Assembly: GCA_961205875.1 (NCBI GenBank)
Contig: OY540821.1
Span: forward strand, 6,820,001 to 6,884,000
Source of the DNA: Sialis fuliginosa
Taxonomy: Eukaryota; Arthropoda; Insecta; Megaloptera; Sialidae
Direction: 5' to 3'
DNA: 64,000 nucleotides
Below, piece after piece: positions 49,183 through 60,602 of this stretch. The number at the start of each line of letters is the position of its first letter. Position 1 is the stretch's first letter. The position numbers and the translations under genes are program-made. The notes below the pieces were generated by a model, which was not told the origin of the DNA, did no database searches, and saw nothing but the letters and a program-made list of their open reading frames with translations.

Positions 49183-50030
49183 TTGTGGGTTCATCCATTA
49201 TACCAGTTTCGACATAATCATGGATTTTATGAAGCCATATTTCCTACCCTTTCCATGCATGGAGACAAATTCAAAAATTATTTGCATATGACAATTGATT
49301 TTGAAGAACTGCTGTATTTAGTAGGCTCTCTTATTTCCAAACTGAATACAGTAAGAAATCCTATACCTGCTGCAGCACGACTATGATGTTGAGGTTAGTT
49401 TTTCATAGTAATTTTAATTAATCACTTAAATGCCTGAATCGTAAAAAATAAATGACCTCTCTGCAGATATTCAGCTACCGGAGACTGTATGATTTCTACT
49501 TCCTATCAATATCTTGTTGGTGTCACAATTTGGAGTTGTCTCAATAAGAACATGTTGCTAGCGAGTTTGAAAACTAGTGGTGTTTCAGTCATTCCATAGG
49601 CGCTCTTGATGGAAAACATGTAGTCATTCAGGTATGTAGAAATATTAAAAGTTGAGATGAGTTATTATTGAATAATAAAATTTATTACAGTACCCCGATA
49701 ATGCTGGCTCTGCATACTTCAGTTACAAAAATAATCACAGCATCGTATTGCTGGAAATCTGCAATGCCAATTATTTGTTCTCATTTGTTGATATAGATGC
49801 CTATGGCTAATGCAGCGATGGTGGAATTTTTTTTAGAGATGTAGTAGAAGTTTAACAATAGAAAAATGAATTTACCAAAATCTGAATCATTGACTTTTGA
49901 TGAAGTACCTTTAAGATATGTTCTTGTAGGAGATGAAACATTTCAATTTACAGATTTTATACTTCTCCGGTGTTCTGCAAAAGGAGGCAGGAAATAGAGA
50001 ATTCTGCGCTTGATTAAGGAAAAATTTTGT
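49183..50030 (+). pseudogene. PIF/Harbinger (HARBI1-like) transposase remnant, left arm
   Basis: The first open piece (49183-49383) starts WVHPLYQFRHNHGFYEAIFP and continues MTIDFEELLYLVGSLISKL. It matches the N-terminal part of DDE_Tnp_4 nucleases, where W-HP and F---F-MS--TF--LL--V are hallmarks. After an intron-like gap come IGALDGKHVVIQ (normally IGAIDGTH/KHV) and, past a second GT-AG gap, YPDNAGSAYFSYKNNHSIVL and FVDIDAYG with DGGIFF. RYVLVGDETF gives the region of the last catalytic Asp. Several stops (for example after DAYG) and frameshifts make it inactive. No MADF/Myb partner gene is seen. Confidence 0.8.
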
Positions 50031-50459
50031 GATTTTTTTACTAGGGAAGGAGCTATTTTGTGACAGTATAATCGTGACTGATATTTATTTTATGAATAGT
50101 ATGGAAAAGCTTGATGATTTATAAATTAAAATTCAGATAGTAAATTTTTTAATGTAACATAATTGATGATTATAAAAATTGTTAGTTTGATTGTCAAAAA
50201 CAGGATTTCTTAGTAATTAATACTAATTGTAAGTACATGTACCTATTTTATTTTATTAAATATTTTTTGAATAAGGCTAAAATATTATGCGTCTTGTGAT
50301 TTTTCGATATAATGTGTCGTTTGGTTGGAATTTTTAAATTTAGAAAAAATTAGAATATATCTCGCAACCCAAGGGTTCAGTGTTTGAATCCCAAGGTGAT
50401 CTGTTTTATTTTATTTTTTTTATTATATATAATAATACAATAAAAAGTATTTTATCAAT

Positions 50460-52620
50460 AAATAATCAATAGGTGCATCAATAATACATAATATCTACGT
50501 CTCAACAATGACGCCATGTAATAAGTACGTATATAATAAATATTTATAGATAAAAGATAAGTAATTTCAATTGTACAATATTTTATACCTGTGTAGATAA
50601 ACAGGTAACAATGAACTAATTAAGAGCATCTATGTAGATAAATAGATGCTTTAAATTCACTCGGTTTTCAGTTTTAAAAGTATACACGTCATCGTATGTA
50701 CACACTGATAACATACATTACCTCAGATTTTAAATTCATTCATTAATACATACGATAACGTCTCTTCTTTGACAAACAAAAATTTATTTAGTCGGAACGG
50801 CATCTGAAAATAATATTGAAATTTGAAAGGTACATGTGGCGCCATCTAGCAAAAACTACTTGAACTAATAAGTTTTTGATAGTTCAAGTTTGTCCTGCTA
50901 GATGGTGCTACATGTACTTTTTAAATTTCAATGTATTTTTCAGATGCCATTCCGACTAAATCATTTTTTTTTTGCAAGTTAGAGACGCTATCGTATGTTT
51001 TAAAGCATCCTAATTCCAAATATGCCCATAAAAAGTTGCACTCGAAATGATAAAACCGTGTTTTATCCACTTTTGTTTAAAAAAAATGTTAAAATTATAA
51101 ACCAGTGAATGTATTTAAAATCTGATAACATATATGTTATCAGTGAGTCTTCTTACATCCGATAGCGTGTCTATTACTTTCAAATTCAAAATGGGTGTAT
51201 CAATTAAAGTACTGAAAAACACATCCTTATTGAATTTGAAAATAATTAACACGCCATCGTATGTATTATGACACGCTGATAACATAAATGATAATAGATT
51301 TTAAATAAATTCACTGGTTCAAAATTTGATGAAATTATTTAAGACTAAACTTGATAAAAAACCATGTTATCGATCCGAGCGCAACTTTTTATGGGCATAT
51401 TTGGAATCAGGGTGCCCTAATACATACGATAGCGTCTCTAACTCGCCAAAAAAAATTTTTTCCAAAAAAGAAGCAAGGCTATAGTATGGCTTAAAAAACA
51501 GTCGAAAAACACTTTTTTCGATTTTCAAATAATTAGATACGTTATCGCATGTAAAGGGATACGCTAATTCGACAATTTTTATCTGTTGTGAAATTCATCA
51601 AAGGGTTCAAAAGTTACAGCCATTTTACGACGAAAAATTGATAAAAAACAGTGGTAGCGGTCCGAGCGGAATTTTTTATCAACATTTTTGGAATCACCAT
51701 GCTGTTATACATCCGATAGTATGCCTAACTCGACAAAAACAATTTTAATCTGATGACGGCACCTTCACCATGGTGAAGGTGCCGCCGTGTTACGTCATCA
51801 GATTAAAAAAATTTTTGTCGAGTTAGGCACGCTATCGTATGTATAACAACATGGTGATTCCAAAAATGTTGATAAAAAATTTCGCTCGGACCGCTATCAC
51901 TGTTTTTTTATCAATTTTTCGTCGTAAAATAGCTATAACTTTTGAACCCTTTGATGAATTTCTCAACTGATAAAAATTGTCGAATTAGCGTATCCCTTTA
52001 CATGCGATAACGTATCTAATTATTTGAAAATCGAAAAAAGTGTTTTTCGAGTGTTTTTTAAGCCATACTATAGCCTTGCTTCTTTTTTGGAAAAAAATTT
52101 TTTTGGCGAGTTAGAGACGCTATCGTATGTATTAGGGCACCCTGATTCCAAATATGCCTATAAAAAGTTGCGCTCGGATCGATAACATGGTTTTTTATCA
52201 ACTTTTGTTTTAAAAAATTTCATCAAAATTTGAACCAGTGAATTGATTTAAAATCTATTATCATTTATGTTATCAGCGTGTCATAATACATACGATGGCG
52301 TGTTAATTATTTTCAAATTCAATAAGGATGTGTTTTTCAGTACTTTAATTGATACATCCATTTTGAATTTGAAAACATTATGCACGCCATCATATGTAAA
52401 AGGACACGCTGATATCATATTTTACACCAGATTAAAATACCTTTGTTTGTTAAAAATTTCAAGCAAATTTTTTAGACAAATGTTGATAAAAAACAGTTTC
52501 ATCGATCCGAGCGAAACTTTTTATATACATTTTTGGACTCAGGATTCCCTAATACATACGATAACGTCTCTGACACGTTTAAAAAAAATTGACTTAATCG
52601 GAATGGCTTCTGAAAAATAA
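50460..52620 (-). repeat. Foldback unit, copy 1 (inverted)
   Basis: This is the mirror of the unit at 52630-54795; the two meet at a palindrome centre near 52625 (GGCTTCTGAAAAATAATAAT). Further centres inside lie near 50880 (a 150-bp hairpin around ATGGCGCCATCTAG-like arms) and 51773 (GCACCTTCACCATGGTGAAG). Motif copies of the CATACGATRRCGT type recur every 100-170 bp with alternating strand. The open frame at 52267-52620 is a repeat by-product. Confidence 0.8.
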
Positions 52621-52629
52621 TAATAATTT

Positions 52630-54795
52630 TTTCAGAAGTCATTCCGACTAAGTAAATTTTTTTAAACGTGTTAGAGACGTTATCGTATGTATTAGGACAA
52701 CCTGAGTCCAAAAATGTATATAAAAAGTTTCGCTCGGACCGATGAAACTGTTTTTTATCAACATTTGTCTAAAAAATTTGCTTGAATTTTTTAACAAACA
52801 AAGGAATTTTAATCTGGTGTTATATATGTTACCAGCGTGTCCTTTTGCATATGATGGCGTTTATAATATTTTCAAATTCAAAATGGATGTATCAATTAAA
52901 GTACTGAAAAACACATCCTTATTGAATTTGAAAATAATTAACACGCCATCGTATGTATTATGACACGCTGATAACATAAATGATAATAGATTTTAAATCA
53001 ATTCACTGGTTCAAATTTTGATGAAATTTTTTAAAACAAAAGTTGATAAAAAACCGTGTTATCGATCCGAGCGCAACTTTTTATGGGCATATTTGGAATC
53101 AGGGTGCCCTAATACATACGATAGCGTCTCTAACTCGCCAAAAAAATTTTTTTCCAAAAAAGAAGCAAGGCTATAGTATGGCTTAAAAAACACCCGAAAA
53201 ACACTTTTTTCGATTTTGAAATAATTAGATACGTTATCGCATGTAAAGGGATACGCTAATTCGACAATTTTTATCTGTTGTGAAATTCATCAAAGGGTTC
53301 AAAAGTTACAGCCATTTTACGACGAAAAATTGATAAAAAACAGTGGTAGCGGTCCGAGCGGAATTTTTTATCAATATTTTTGGAATCACCATGCTGTTAT
53401 ACATCCGATAGCGTGCCTAACTCGACAAAAAATTTTTTAATCTGATGACGTAACATGACGGCACCTCTACCATATATACAGAATAAATTTTTTTTTGATA
53501 TTTTTGTATTCCTTATTCAAAAATACCATATATATGTTATTTTTGTACATTTTTATTTATGGTGGAGGTGCTGTCATGTTACGTCATCAGATAAAAAATT
53601 TTTTTGTCGAGTTAGGCACGCTATCGGATGTATAACAGCATGGTGATTCCAAAAAAAATGATAAAAAAATCCGCTCGGACCGCTATCACTGTTTTTTATC
53701 AATTTTTCGTCGTAAAATGGCTGTAACTTTTGAACCCTTTGATGAATTTCACAACAGATAAAAATTGTCGAATTAGCGTATCCCTTTACATGCGATAACG
53801 TATCTAATTATTTCAAAATCGAAAAAAGTGTTTTTCGGGTGTTTTTTAAGCCATACTTATAGCCTTGCTTCTTTTTTGGAAAAAATTTTTTTTGGCGAGT
53901 TAGAGACGCTATCGTATGTATTAGGGCACCCTGATTCCAAATATGCCCATAAAAAGTTGCGCTCGGATCGATAACATGGTTTTTTATCAACTTTTGTTTT
54001 AAAAAATTTCATCAAAATTTGAACCAGTGAATTGATTTAAAATCTATTATCATTTATGTTATCAGCGAGTCTTTTTGCATACCATAGCGTGTTAATTATT
54101 TTCAAATTCAATAGGGATGTGTTTTTCAGAACTTTAATTGATACATCCATTTTGAATTTGAAAATATTAAACACGCCATCATATGCAAAAGGACACGCTG
54201 ATATCATATATTACACAAGATTAAATTTTTTTCATTTGTTAAAAATTTCAAGCAAATTTTTAGACAAATGTTGGTAAAAAACAGTTTTATCGATCCGAAC
54301 GAAACTTTTAATGTGAATTTTTGGAATCAGAGTGGTCTTATACATACGATAGCGGCTCTAACTCGACAAAAAATTTGACTTAGTCGATATGGCATCTGAA
54401 AAAATAATTGATATTTAAAAGGTACATGTAACACCATTTAGCGGGACAGACTTTAACAATCAAAAAGTTTTTCGTTCAAGATGTTTTTGGTAGATGGCAC
54501 CACATGTACCTTCTAATTTTAATATTTGTTTCAGATGCCATTCCGACTAAATCATTTTTTTTTTGTCACACATAGTTGTTTAGTATTTGTTAATATGTAT
54601 ACCTGTTTATTTACACAGGTATAACATACATGTTTGTTAACTGACTGAATTTATAACGTCTATTTATCTACATATATGCTCTTAATTAGTTATTTGTTAC
54701 CTGTTTATCTACACAGGTTATAAAATATTGTATAATTGAAAATTACTTACCTTTTATTTATAAATATTATTATATACTTATTACATGGCGTCATT
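52630..54795 (+). repeat. Foldback unit, copy 2 (direct)
   Basis: Same order as 56320-58545: TCATTCCGACTAAGTAAATT, then ACACATCCTTATTGAATTTG, GCGTCTCTAACTCGCC, a TA-rich hairpin at about 53515, the GGCATCTGAAAAA hairpin at about 54460, and the ACCTGTTTATCTACACAGGT block to GGCGTCATTT near 54795. It therefore ends with the segment that joins the Harbinger arm in the outer copies, but no arm follows here. Confidence 0.8.
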
Positions 54796-54799
54796 TTTA

Positions 54800-56020
54800 G
54801 ACCACTGAATATTTCCTGGGGAGGGGGGGTCGTCATCGTCGTCGTCGTCCCCGTTACTACGCTACTGGGGTCAATACAAAGAAATGTGTTCTATAATGTA
54901 TTTTCTTGCATCGACTTAGTTCACTGAGAAAATAATGCCCTTTAAAATTGAAAGGGCTGTGCCAGTCCGGTTCTGCCTTAAATAAATTAAAAAAAATTTA
55001 TTATCAATAATCCAAATGATTTTTATTTTTTATTTTCATATATTGGATTTTTTCCCACGCTATGGGCCGCCCGGCATTCCTTATGATTTTCCCTGTATAC
55101 ATTCATTGCGGTGCTACGATAGAAGCACCGGTGCTTCCCACGAGGTCGCGTGTCTCCCGGCGCATGCTAGAAACCCTATGTTGTATGTATTGAGGCCAAC
55201 ATAGTGAATTTTCCCACGCTATGGACGCCCGGCATTCCTCATGGTTTTCTCCGTATACGTTCATTGCGATGCTACGATAGAAGCGCCGGTGCTTCTCACG
55301 ATAGGCACGTGTCTCTGGCGCCCCTCCCCCTATTGTGAATTTTTGTGGAATTTTTTACATAATTAGTTTATTATTTAAGCGCCGCGACCTTCACAAATAT
55401 TTCTTCCCACGCCCGCCGCGTCATTCGCAAATATTTAATTCCCACGCCGCGGCGCCAGTACACATTCCTTAATTAAAGTTCGAATCACAAAGTTAAATAA
55501 ATACCTATGCATATTAACGATCTCCCAATAATAATAATAAAATAAATCCAGCCCGGTCACCCATCCAACAGTTGTCTTCGCTTGATACTGCTTAACTTCT
55601 GTGCAAATACAGAACGGGTGTATTCTTTATAAGCTGATCGCTGTATTTGTATGGTATTTCATTTACAGTATAAAATACTTCTCTTGTTTGAAAGTATATA
55701 ATTTTATTATTAAATTTAATCTAGTTTTATGAATTTGAATTTCAAATTAATAGTTTTTTTAATTACAGCCTTTATTAACGTAAATTATGTCAATAATACA
55801 TACATATATATCTGGATTAAGAAATTGGTCCATGTTTGACGATGTGTAACTTTGTAACTAATTATCATATAATTTTCTAAATGGTTTTTAAATGTTCGTT
55901 ATTTAATCTAGTTTTATGCATTCGAAATTCCAATCAATAGTTTTTTAGTTTAGTAGTCTTTAACGTAAAGTAAATCAAAAGAGATTTATTAAATAGGTAT
56001 GAATATTTATTTATCAAAAA
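54800..56020. other. Unique spacer inside the foldback element
   Basis: Starts with a G run and a (GTC)n stretch (54829-54852). At 55046-55200 and 55210-55330 it contains two related GC-richer copies of a block with CCCACGCTATGG, CCCGGCATTCC and TGCTACGATAGAAGC. The 5S-like segment lies at 55546-55625. No gene is recognised; short frames here lack family features. Base composition in 55050-55450 is clearly richer in G and C than the surroundings. Confidence 0.55.
55546..55625 (-). repeat. 5S rRNA-like segment (SINE3-type or 5S pseudogene)
   Basis: The minus strand reads CACCCGTTCTGTATTTGCAC, then AGAAGTTAAGCAGTATCAAG and CG, and later TTGGATGGGTGACCGGGCTG. It follows the order of the middle to 3' part of eukaryotic 5S rRNA, including the GAAGTTAAGC box A region and the TGGATGGGTGACC box C of the internal pol III promoter. 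Next comes a (TTA)n tail (55529-55545). The 5' third of 5S is missing. The simple-repeat tail suggests a 5S-derived SINE rather than a gene. Confidence 0.7.
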
Positions 56021-58545
56021 GAGTGTTTTTTGGTACGATAATTATTACATCTATTTTGAAATTGAAAGTAATAAACACGCTATCGTATGTATTATGACTC
56101 ACTGATAACATAAATGATATCAGATTTTAAATGCTTTCACTGGTTCATAATTTTAACATTTTTTTTTAGACAAAAGTTAATGAAAAACGGTTTTATCGGT
56201 CCGAGCGAAACTTTTTATATGCATTTTTGGACTCAGGATGCCCTAATACATACGATGACGTCTCTAACACGTTTAAAAAAAATTGATTTAATCGGAATGG
56301 CTTCTGAAAAATAATAATAATTTTTTCAGAAGTCATTCCGACTAAGTAAATTTTTTTAAACGTGTTAGAGACGTTATCGTATGTATTAGTGCATCCTGAG
56401 TCCAAAAATGTATATAAAAAGTTTCGCTCGGATCGATGAAACTGTTTTTTATCAACATTTGTCTAAAAAATTTGCTTGAAATTTTTAACAAACAAAGGCA
56501 TTTTAATCTGGTGTAATATATGATACCAGCGTGTCCTTTTACATATGATGGCGTGCATAATATTTTAAAATTCAAAATGGGTGTGTCAAATAAAGTACTG
56601 AAAAACACATCCTTATTGAATTTGAAAATAATTAACACGCCATCGTATGTATTATGACACGCTGATAACATAAATGATAATAGATTTTAAATCAATTCAC
56701 TGGTTCAAATTTTGATGAAATTCTTTAAAACAAAAGTTAATAAAAAACCGTGTTATCGATCCGAGCGCAACTTTTTATGGGCATATTTGGAATCAGGGTG
56801 CCCTAATACATACAATAGCGTCTCTAACTCGCCAAAAAAAATTTTTCCCCAAAAAGAAACAAGGCTATAGTATGGCTTAAAAAACACTCGAAAAACACTT
56901 TTTTCGATTTTCAAATAATTAGATACGTTATCGCATGTAAAGGGATACGCTAATTCGACAATTTATATCTGTTGCGAAATTCATCAAATGGTTCCACAGT
57001 TACAGCCATTTTACGACGAAAAATTGATAAAAAACAGTGGTAGCGGTCCGAGCGGAATTTTTTATCAACATTTTTGGAATCACCATGCTGTTATACATCC
57101 GATAGTGTGACTAACTCGACAAAAATTTTTTTTATCTGATGACGTAACATGACAGCACCTCCACCATATATACAGAATAATTTTTTTTTTGATATTTTTG
57201 TATTCCTTATTCAAAAATACCATATATATGTTATTTTTGTACATTTTTATTTATGGTGGAGGTGCTGTCATGTTACGTCATCAGATAAAATTTTTTTTGT
57301 CGAGTTAGGCACGCTATCGGATGTATAACAGCATGGTGATTCCAAAAATGTTGATAAAAAATTCCGCTCGGACCGCTATCACTGTTTTTTATCAATTTTT
57401 CGTCGTAAAATGGCTGTAACTTTTGAACCCTTTGATGAATTTCACAACAGATAAAAATTGTCGAATTAGTGTATCCCTTTACATGCGATAACGTATCTAA
57501 TTATTTGAAAATCGAAAAAAGTGTTTTTCGACTGTTTTTTAAGCCATACTATAGCCTTGCTTCTTTTTTGGAAAAAAAATTTTTTGGCGAGTTAGAGACG
57601 CTATCGTATGTATTAGGGCACCCTGATTCCAAATATGCCCATAAAAAGTTGCGCTCGGATCGATAACACGGTTTTTTATCAAGTTTAGTCTTAAATAATT
57701 TCATCAAATTTTGAACCAGTGAATTTATTTAAAATCTATTATCATTTATGTTATCAGCGTGTCATAATACATACGATGGCGTGTTAATTATTTTCAAATT
57801 CAATAAGGATGTGTTTTTCAGTACTTTAATTGATACACCCATTTTGAATTTGAAAGTAATAGACACGCTATCGGATGTAAGAAGACTCACTGATAACATA
57901 TATGTTATCAGATTTTAAATACATTCACTGGTTTATAATTTTAACATTTTTTTTAAACAAAAGTGGATAAAACACGGTTTTATCATTTCGAGTGCAACTT
58001 TTTATGGGCATATTTGGAATTAGGATGCTTTAAAACATACGATAGCGTCTCTAACTTGCAAAAAAAAAAATGATTTAGTCGGAATGGCATCTGAAAAATA
58101 CATTGAAATTTAAAAAGTACATGTAGCACCATCTAGCAGGACAAACTTGAACTATCAAAAACTTATTAGTTCAAGTAGTTTTTGCTAGATGGCGCCACAT
58201 GTACCTTTCAAATTTCAATATTATTTTCAGATGCCGTTCCGACTAAATAAATTTTTGTTTGTCAAAGAAGAGACGTTATCGTATGTATTAATGAATGAAT
58301 TTAAAATCTGAGGTAATGTATGTTATCAGTGTGTACATACGATGACGTGTATACTTTTAAAACTGAAAACCGAGTGAATTTAAAGCATCTATTTATCTAC
58401 ATAGATGCTCTTAATTAGTTCATTGTTACCTGTTTATCTACACAGGTATAAAATATTGTACAATTGAAATTACTTATCTTTTATCTATAAATATTTATTA
58501 TATACGTACTTATTACATGGCGTCATTGTTGAGACGTAGATATTA
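56020..58545 (+). repeat. Foldback unit, copy 3 (direct, 56320-58545) with a partial inverted piece (56020-56315)
   Basis: 56020-56315 is an inverted partial unit that meets the full unit at a palindrome centre near 56315, the same junction sequence as at 52625. The full unit then repeats the order of copy 2, with centres near 57215 and 58160, and runs straight into the right Harbinger arm. The identity between 50640-51770 and the complement of 57250-58400 is the inner part of the long inverted repeat. Confidence 0.8.
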
Positions 58546-58749
58546 TGTATTATTGATGCACCTATTGATTATTTATTGATAAAATACTTTTTATTGTATT
58601 ATTATATATAATAAAAAAAATAAAATAAAACAGATCACCTTGGGATTCAAACACTGAACCCTTGGGTTGCGAGATATATTCTAATTTTTTCTAAATTTAA
58701 AAATTCCAACCAAACGACACATTATATCGAAAAATCACAAGACGCATAA

Positions 58750-59520
58750 TATTTTAGCCTTATTCAAAAAATATTTAATAAAATAAAATAGGTACATGTA
58801 CTTACAATTAGTATTAATTCATTATTCTATTGTTAAACTTCTACTACATCTCTAAAAAAATTCCACCATCGCTGCATTAGCCATAGGCATCTATATCAAC
58901 AAATGAGAACAAATAATTGGCATTGCGGATTCCCAGCAATACGATGCTGTGATTATTTTTGTAACTGAAGTATGCAGAACCAGCATTATCAGGATACTGT
59001 AATAAATTGTATTACATTTTATTATTCAATGATAACTCATCTGAACTTTTAATATTTCTACATACCTGAATTACTACATGTTTCCTATCAAGAGCAATGA
59101 CTGAAATACCACTAGTTTTCAAACTCGCTAGCAATATATAGCAACATGTTCTTATTGAGACAACTCCAAATTGTGACACCAACAAGATATTGATGGGAAG
59201 TAGAAGGTAGATGAATATCTGCAGAGAGGTCATTTATTTTTTACGATTCAGGCATTTAAGTGATTAATTAAAATTACTATGAAAACTAACCTCAACATCA
59301 TAGTCGTGCTGCAGAAGGTATAGGATTTCTTACTGTATTCAGTTTGGAAATAAGAGAGCCTACTAAATACAACAGGTCTTCAAAATCAATTGTCATACGC
59401 AAATAATTTTTGAATTTGTCTCCATGCATGGAAAGGGTAGGAAATATGGCTTCATAAAATCCATGATTATGTCGAAACTGGTATAATGGATGAACCCACA
59501 AAAATTCTTTTTAATAAGGT
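58750..59520 (-). pseudogene. PIF/Harbinger transposase remnant, right arm
   Basis: The complement of the left-arm copy. 59501-59298 codes the same WVHPLYQFRHNHGFYEAIFP piece with few changes. 59233-59012 reads KTSGISVIALDRKHVVIQ, and the SYKNNHSIVL and DAYG pieces follow towards 58870. Frame breaks differ in part from the left arm (for example in 59012-59233 the frame stays open where the left copy has a stop), so the copies have drifted independently since duplication. Confidence 0.8.
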
Positions 59521-59851
59521 CTCTTCTTCTGATTCAATATTTTACTGGTTTCAAGAGCCGCCAGAAATCTTTTTCGCAATGTTCTCTTTCTTTTGAGTGT
59601 ATCTGGTATCAATAGTTTGTTGACATTGAGTAATCTACGCCTGATACTTGTACACACTAGACATCATGTCTATATGTCTTACTGTACTCAAAATTACTCA
59701 AATGAAATCAATTTTTAATAAATGAATGAATATTGTTTGCTTTACACTTAAACGTCAAACAGAATTTTGACAGCCAGCATCAAAATAGGTCACGTGACAA
59801 TATTCGACGCTAGCGTCTAGCGTTACATGAAAAGTGAAAAGGTAGCCTAAT

Positions 59852-60602
59852 ACGACGGTATTTCAGTTTACTATCTTATCCGTTTTTATTTGAATCAGGG
59901 GCGGACAGTTATTATCGTTATTATCATTATAGTTTAATTAATTGATATTGTTTATAATTATATTAACTAAGGTTATTGATAATATACTACCATTTAAAAT
60001 TTAAGATACATTGAATAATAGAGCTTTAATACTAGTATTAAGTTATTTATACAATTTTAAAAATGAATTCAAAAAAATAAAAATTATATTTGTAACATAA
60101 TATTTTATATACATTTTACAATCACTTATTTAAATTATAATGGAATGAATACAAGCAAAAAATTGTAAGGTTTTTAATGTATTATTTATATAGCACAGCC
60201 GAATTACAAAATAATATAATTAAAATTAAAAAAGTATTTTTTTACAAACATGACCTAATAATGTATATTATTATTAATATGGGTTTATATAGAAAATACA
60301 TATAAAATATATAATATGTACATCAATTGGATAAGTTTATTAAAAAAATGCATTTACATATATATTTATTTTAAAATGCATTTAGTAAATTAAAAAAAAA
60401 TTAAAATAAAATAAAAATATATGTATTTAGTAACAGTTTATAAAGACTATAATTTCAAAAAATAAATATGATTTGTTTAAATATGGTGCATTAATTATAT
60501 TTTTGTCAGTATCAATCAAAAGAATCATTGTTATTTTACATAAATGTATACACAACATTCAGTCAGATATTGGCAACCTTTTTACATTTAGAAATATGTA
60601 TT
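59852..60602. other. Intergenic DNA 3' of SCYL2
   Basis: AT-rich, no open frame or repeat end recognised. The 3' untranslated region of SCYL2 (minus strand) must lie here. Confidence 0.5.

Larger units (their letters stand above)
48841..59851. mobile_element. 11-kb composite foldback element with PIF/Harbinger arms
   Basis: The outer ends are long inverted copies. On the left ATTAGGGTGC is followed by ACGCTAGACGCTAGCGTCGA and TCACGTGACCTATTTTGATG; the right end carries the complement. Inverted identity runs inward from both sides through a decayed Harbinger transposase region (left about 48841-50460, right about 58545-59851). Inside lie three copies of a roughly 2.2-kb unit in alternating orientation, one partial copy and a unique spacer (54800-56020). 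A 3-bp target duplication cannot be fixed: TTA is at the left edge and TAA at the right, which may belong to the inverted repeat. It sits between the 5' side of Sec3 and the 3' side of SCYL2. Confidence 0.85.

Noticed and set aside
50355-50420. tRNA-like B box (GTTTGAATCCC) at the inner edge of the Harbinger arm
   Set aside because: No A box at the right distance and no cloverleaf; the complement at 58625-58675 is only the arm copy.
52267-52620. 117-codon frame, with relatives at 54056-54277 and 56671-56342
   Set aside because: The similar proteins arise because the foldback units are copies of one another. Frames are closed in some copies, and the sequence is low-complexity and AT-driven.
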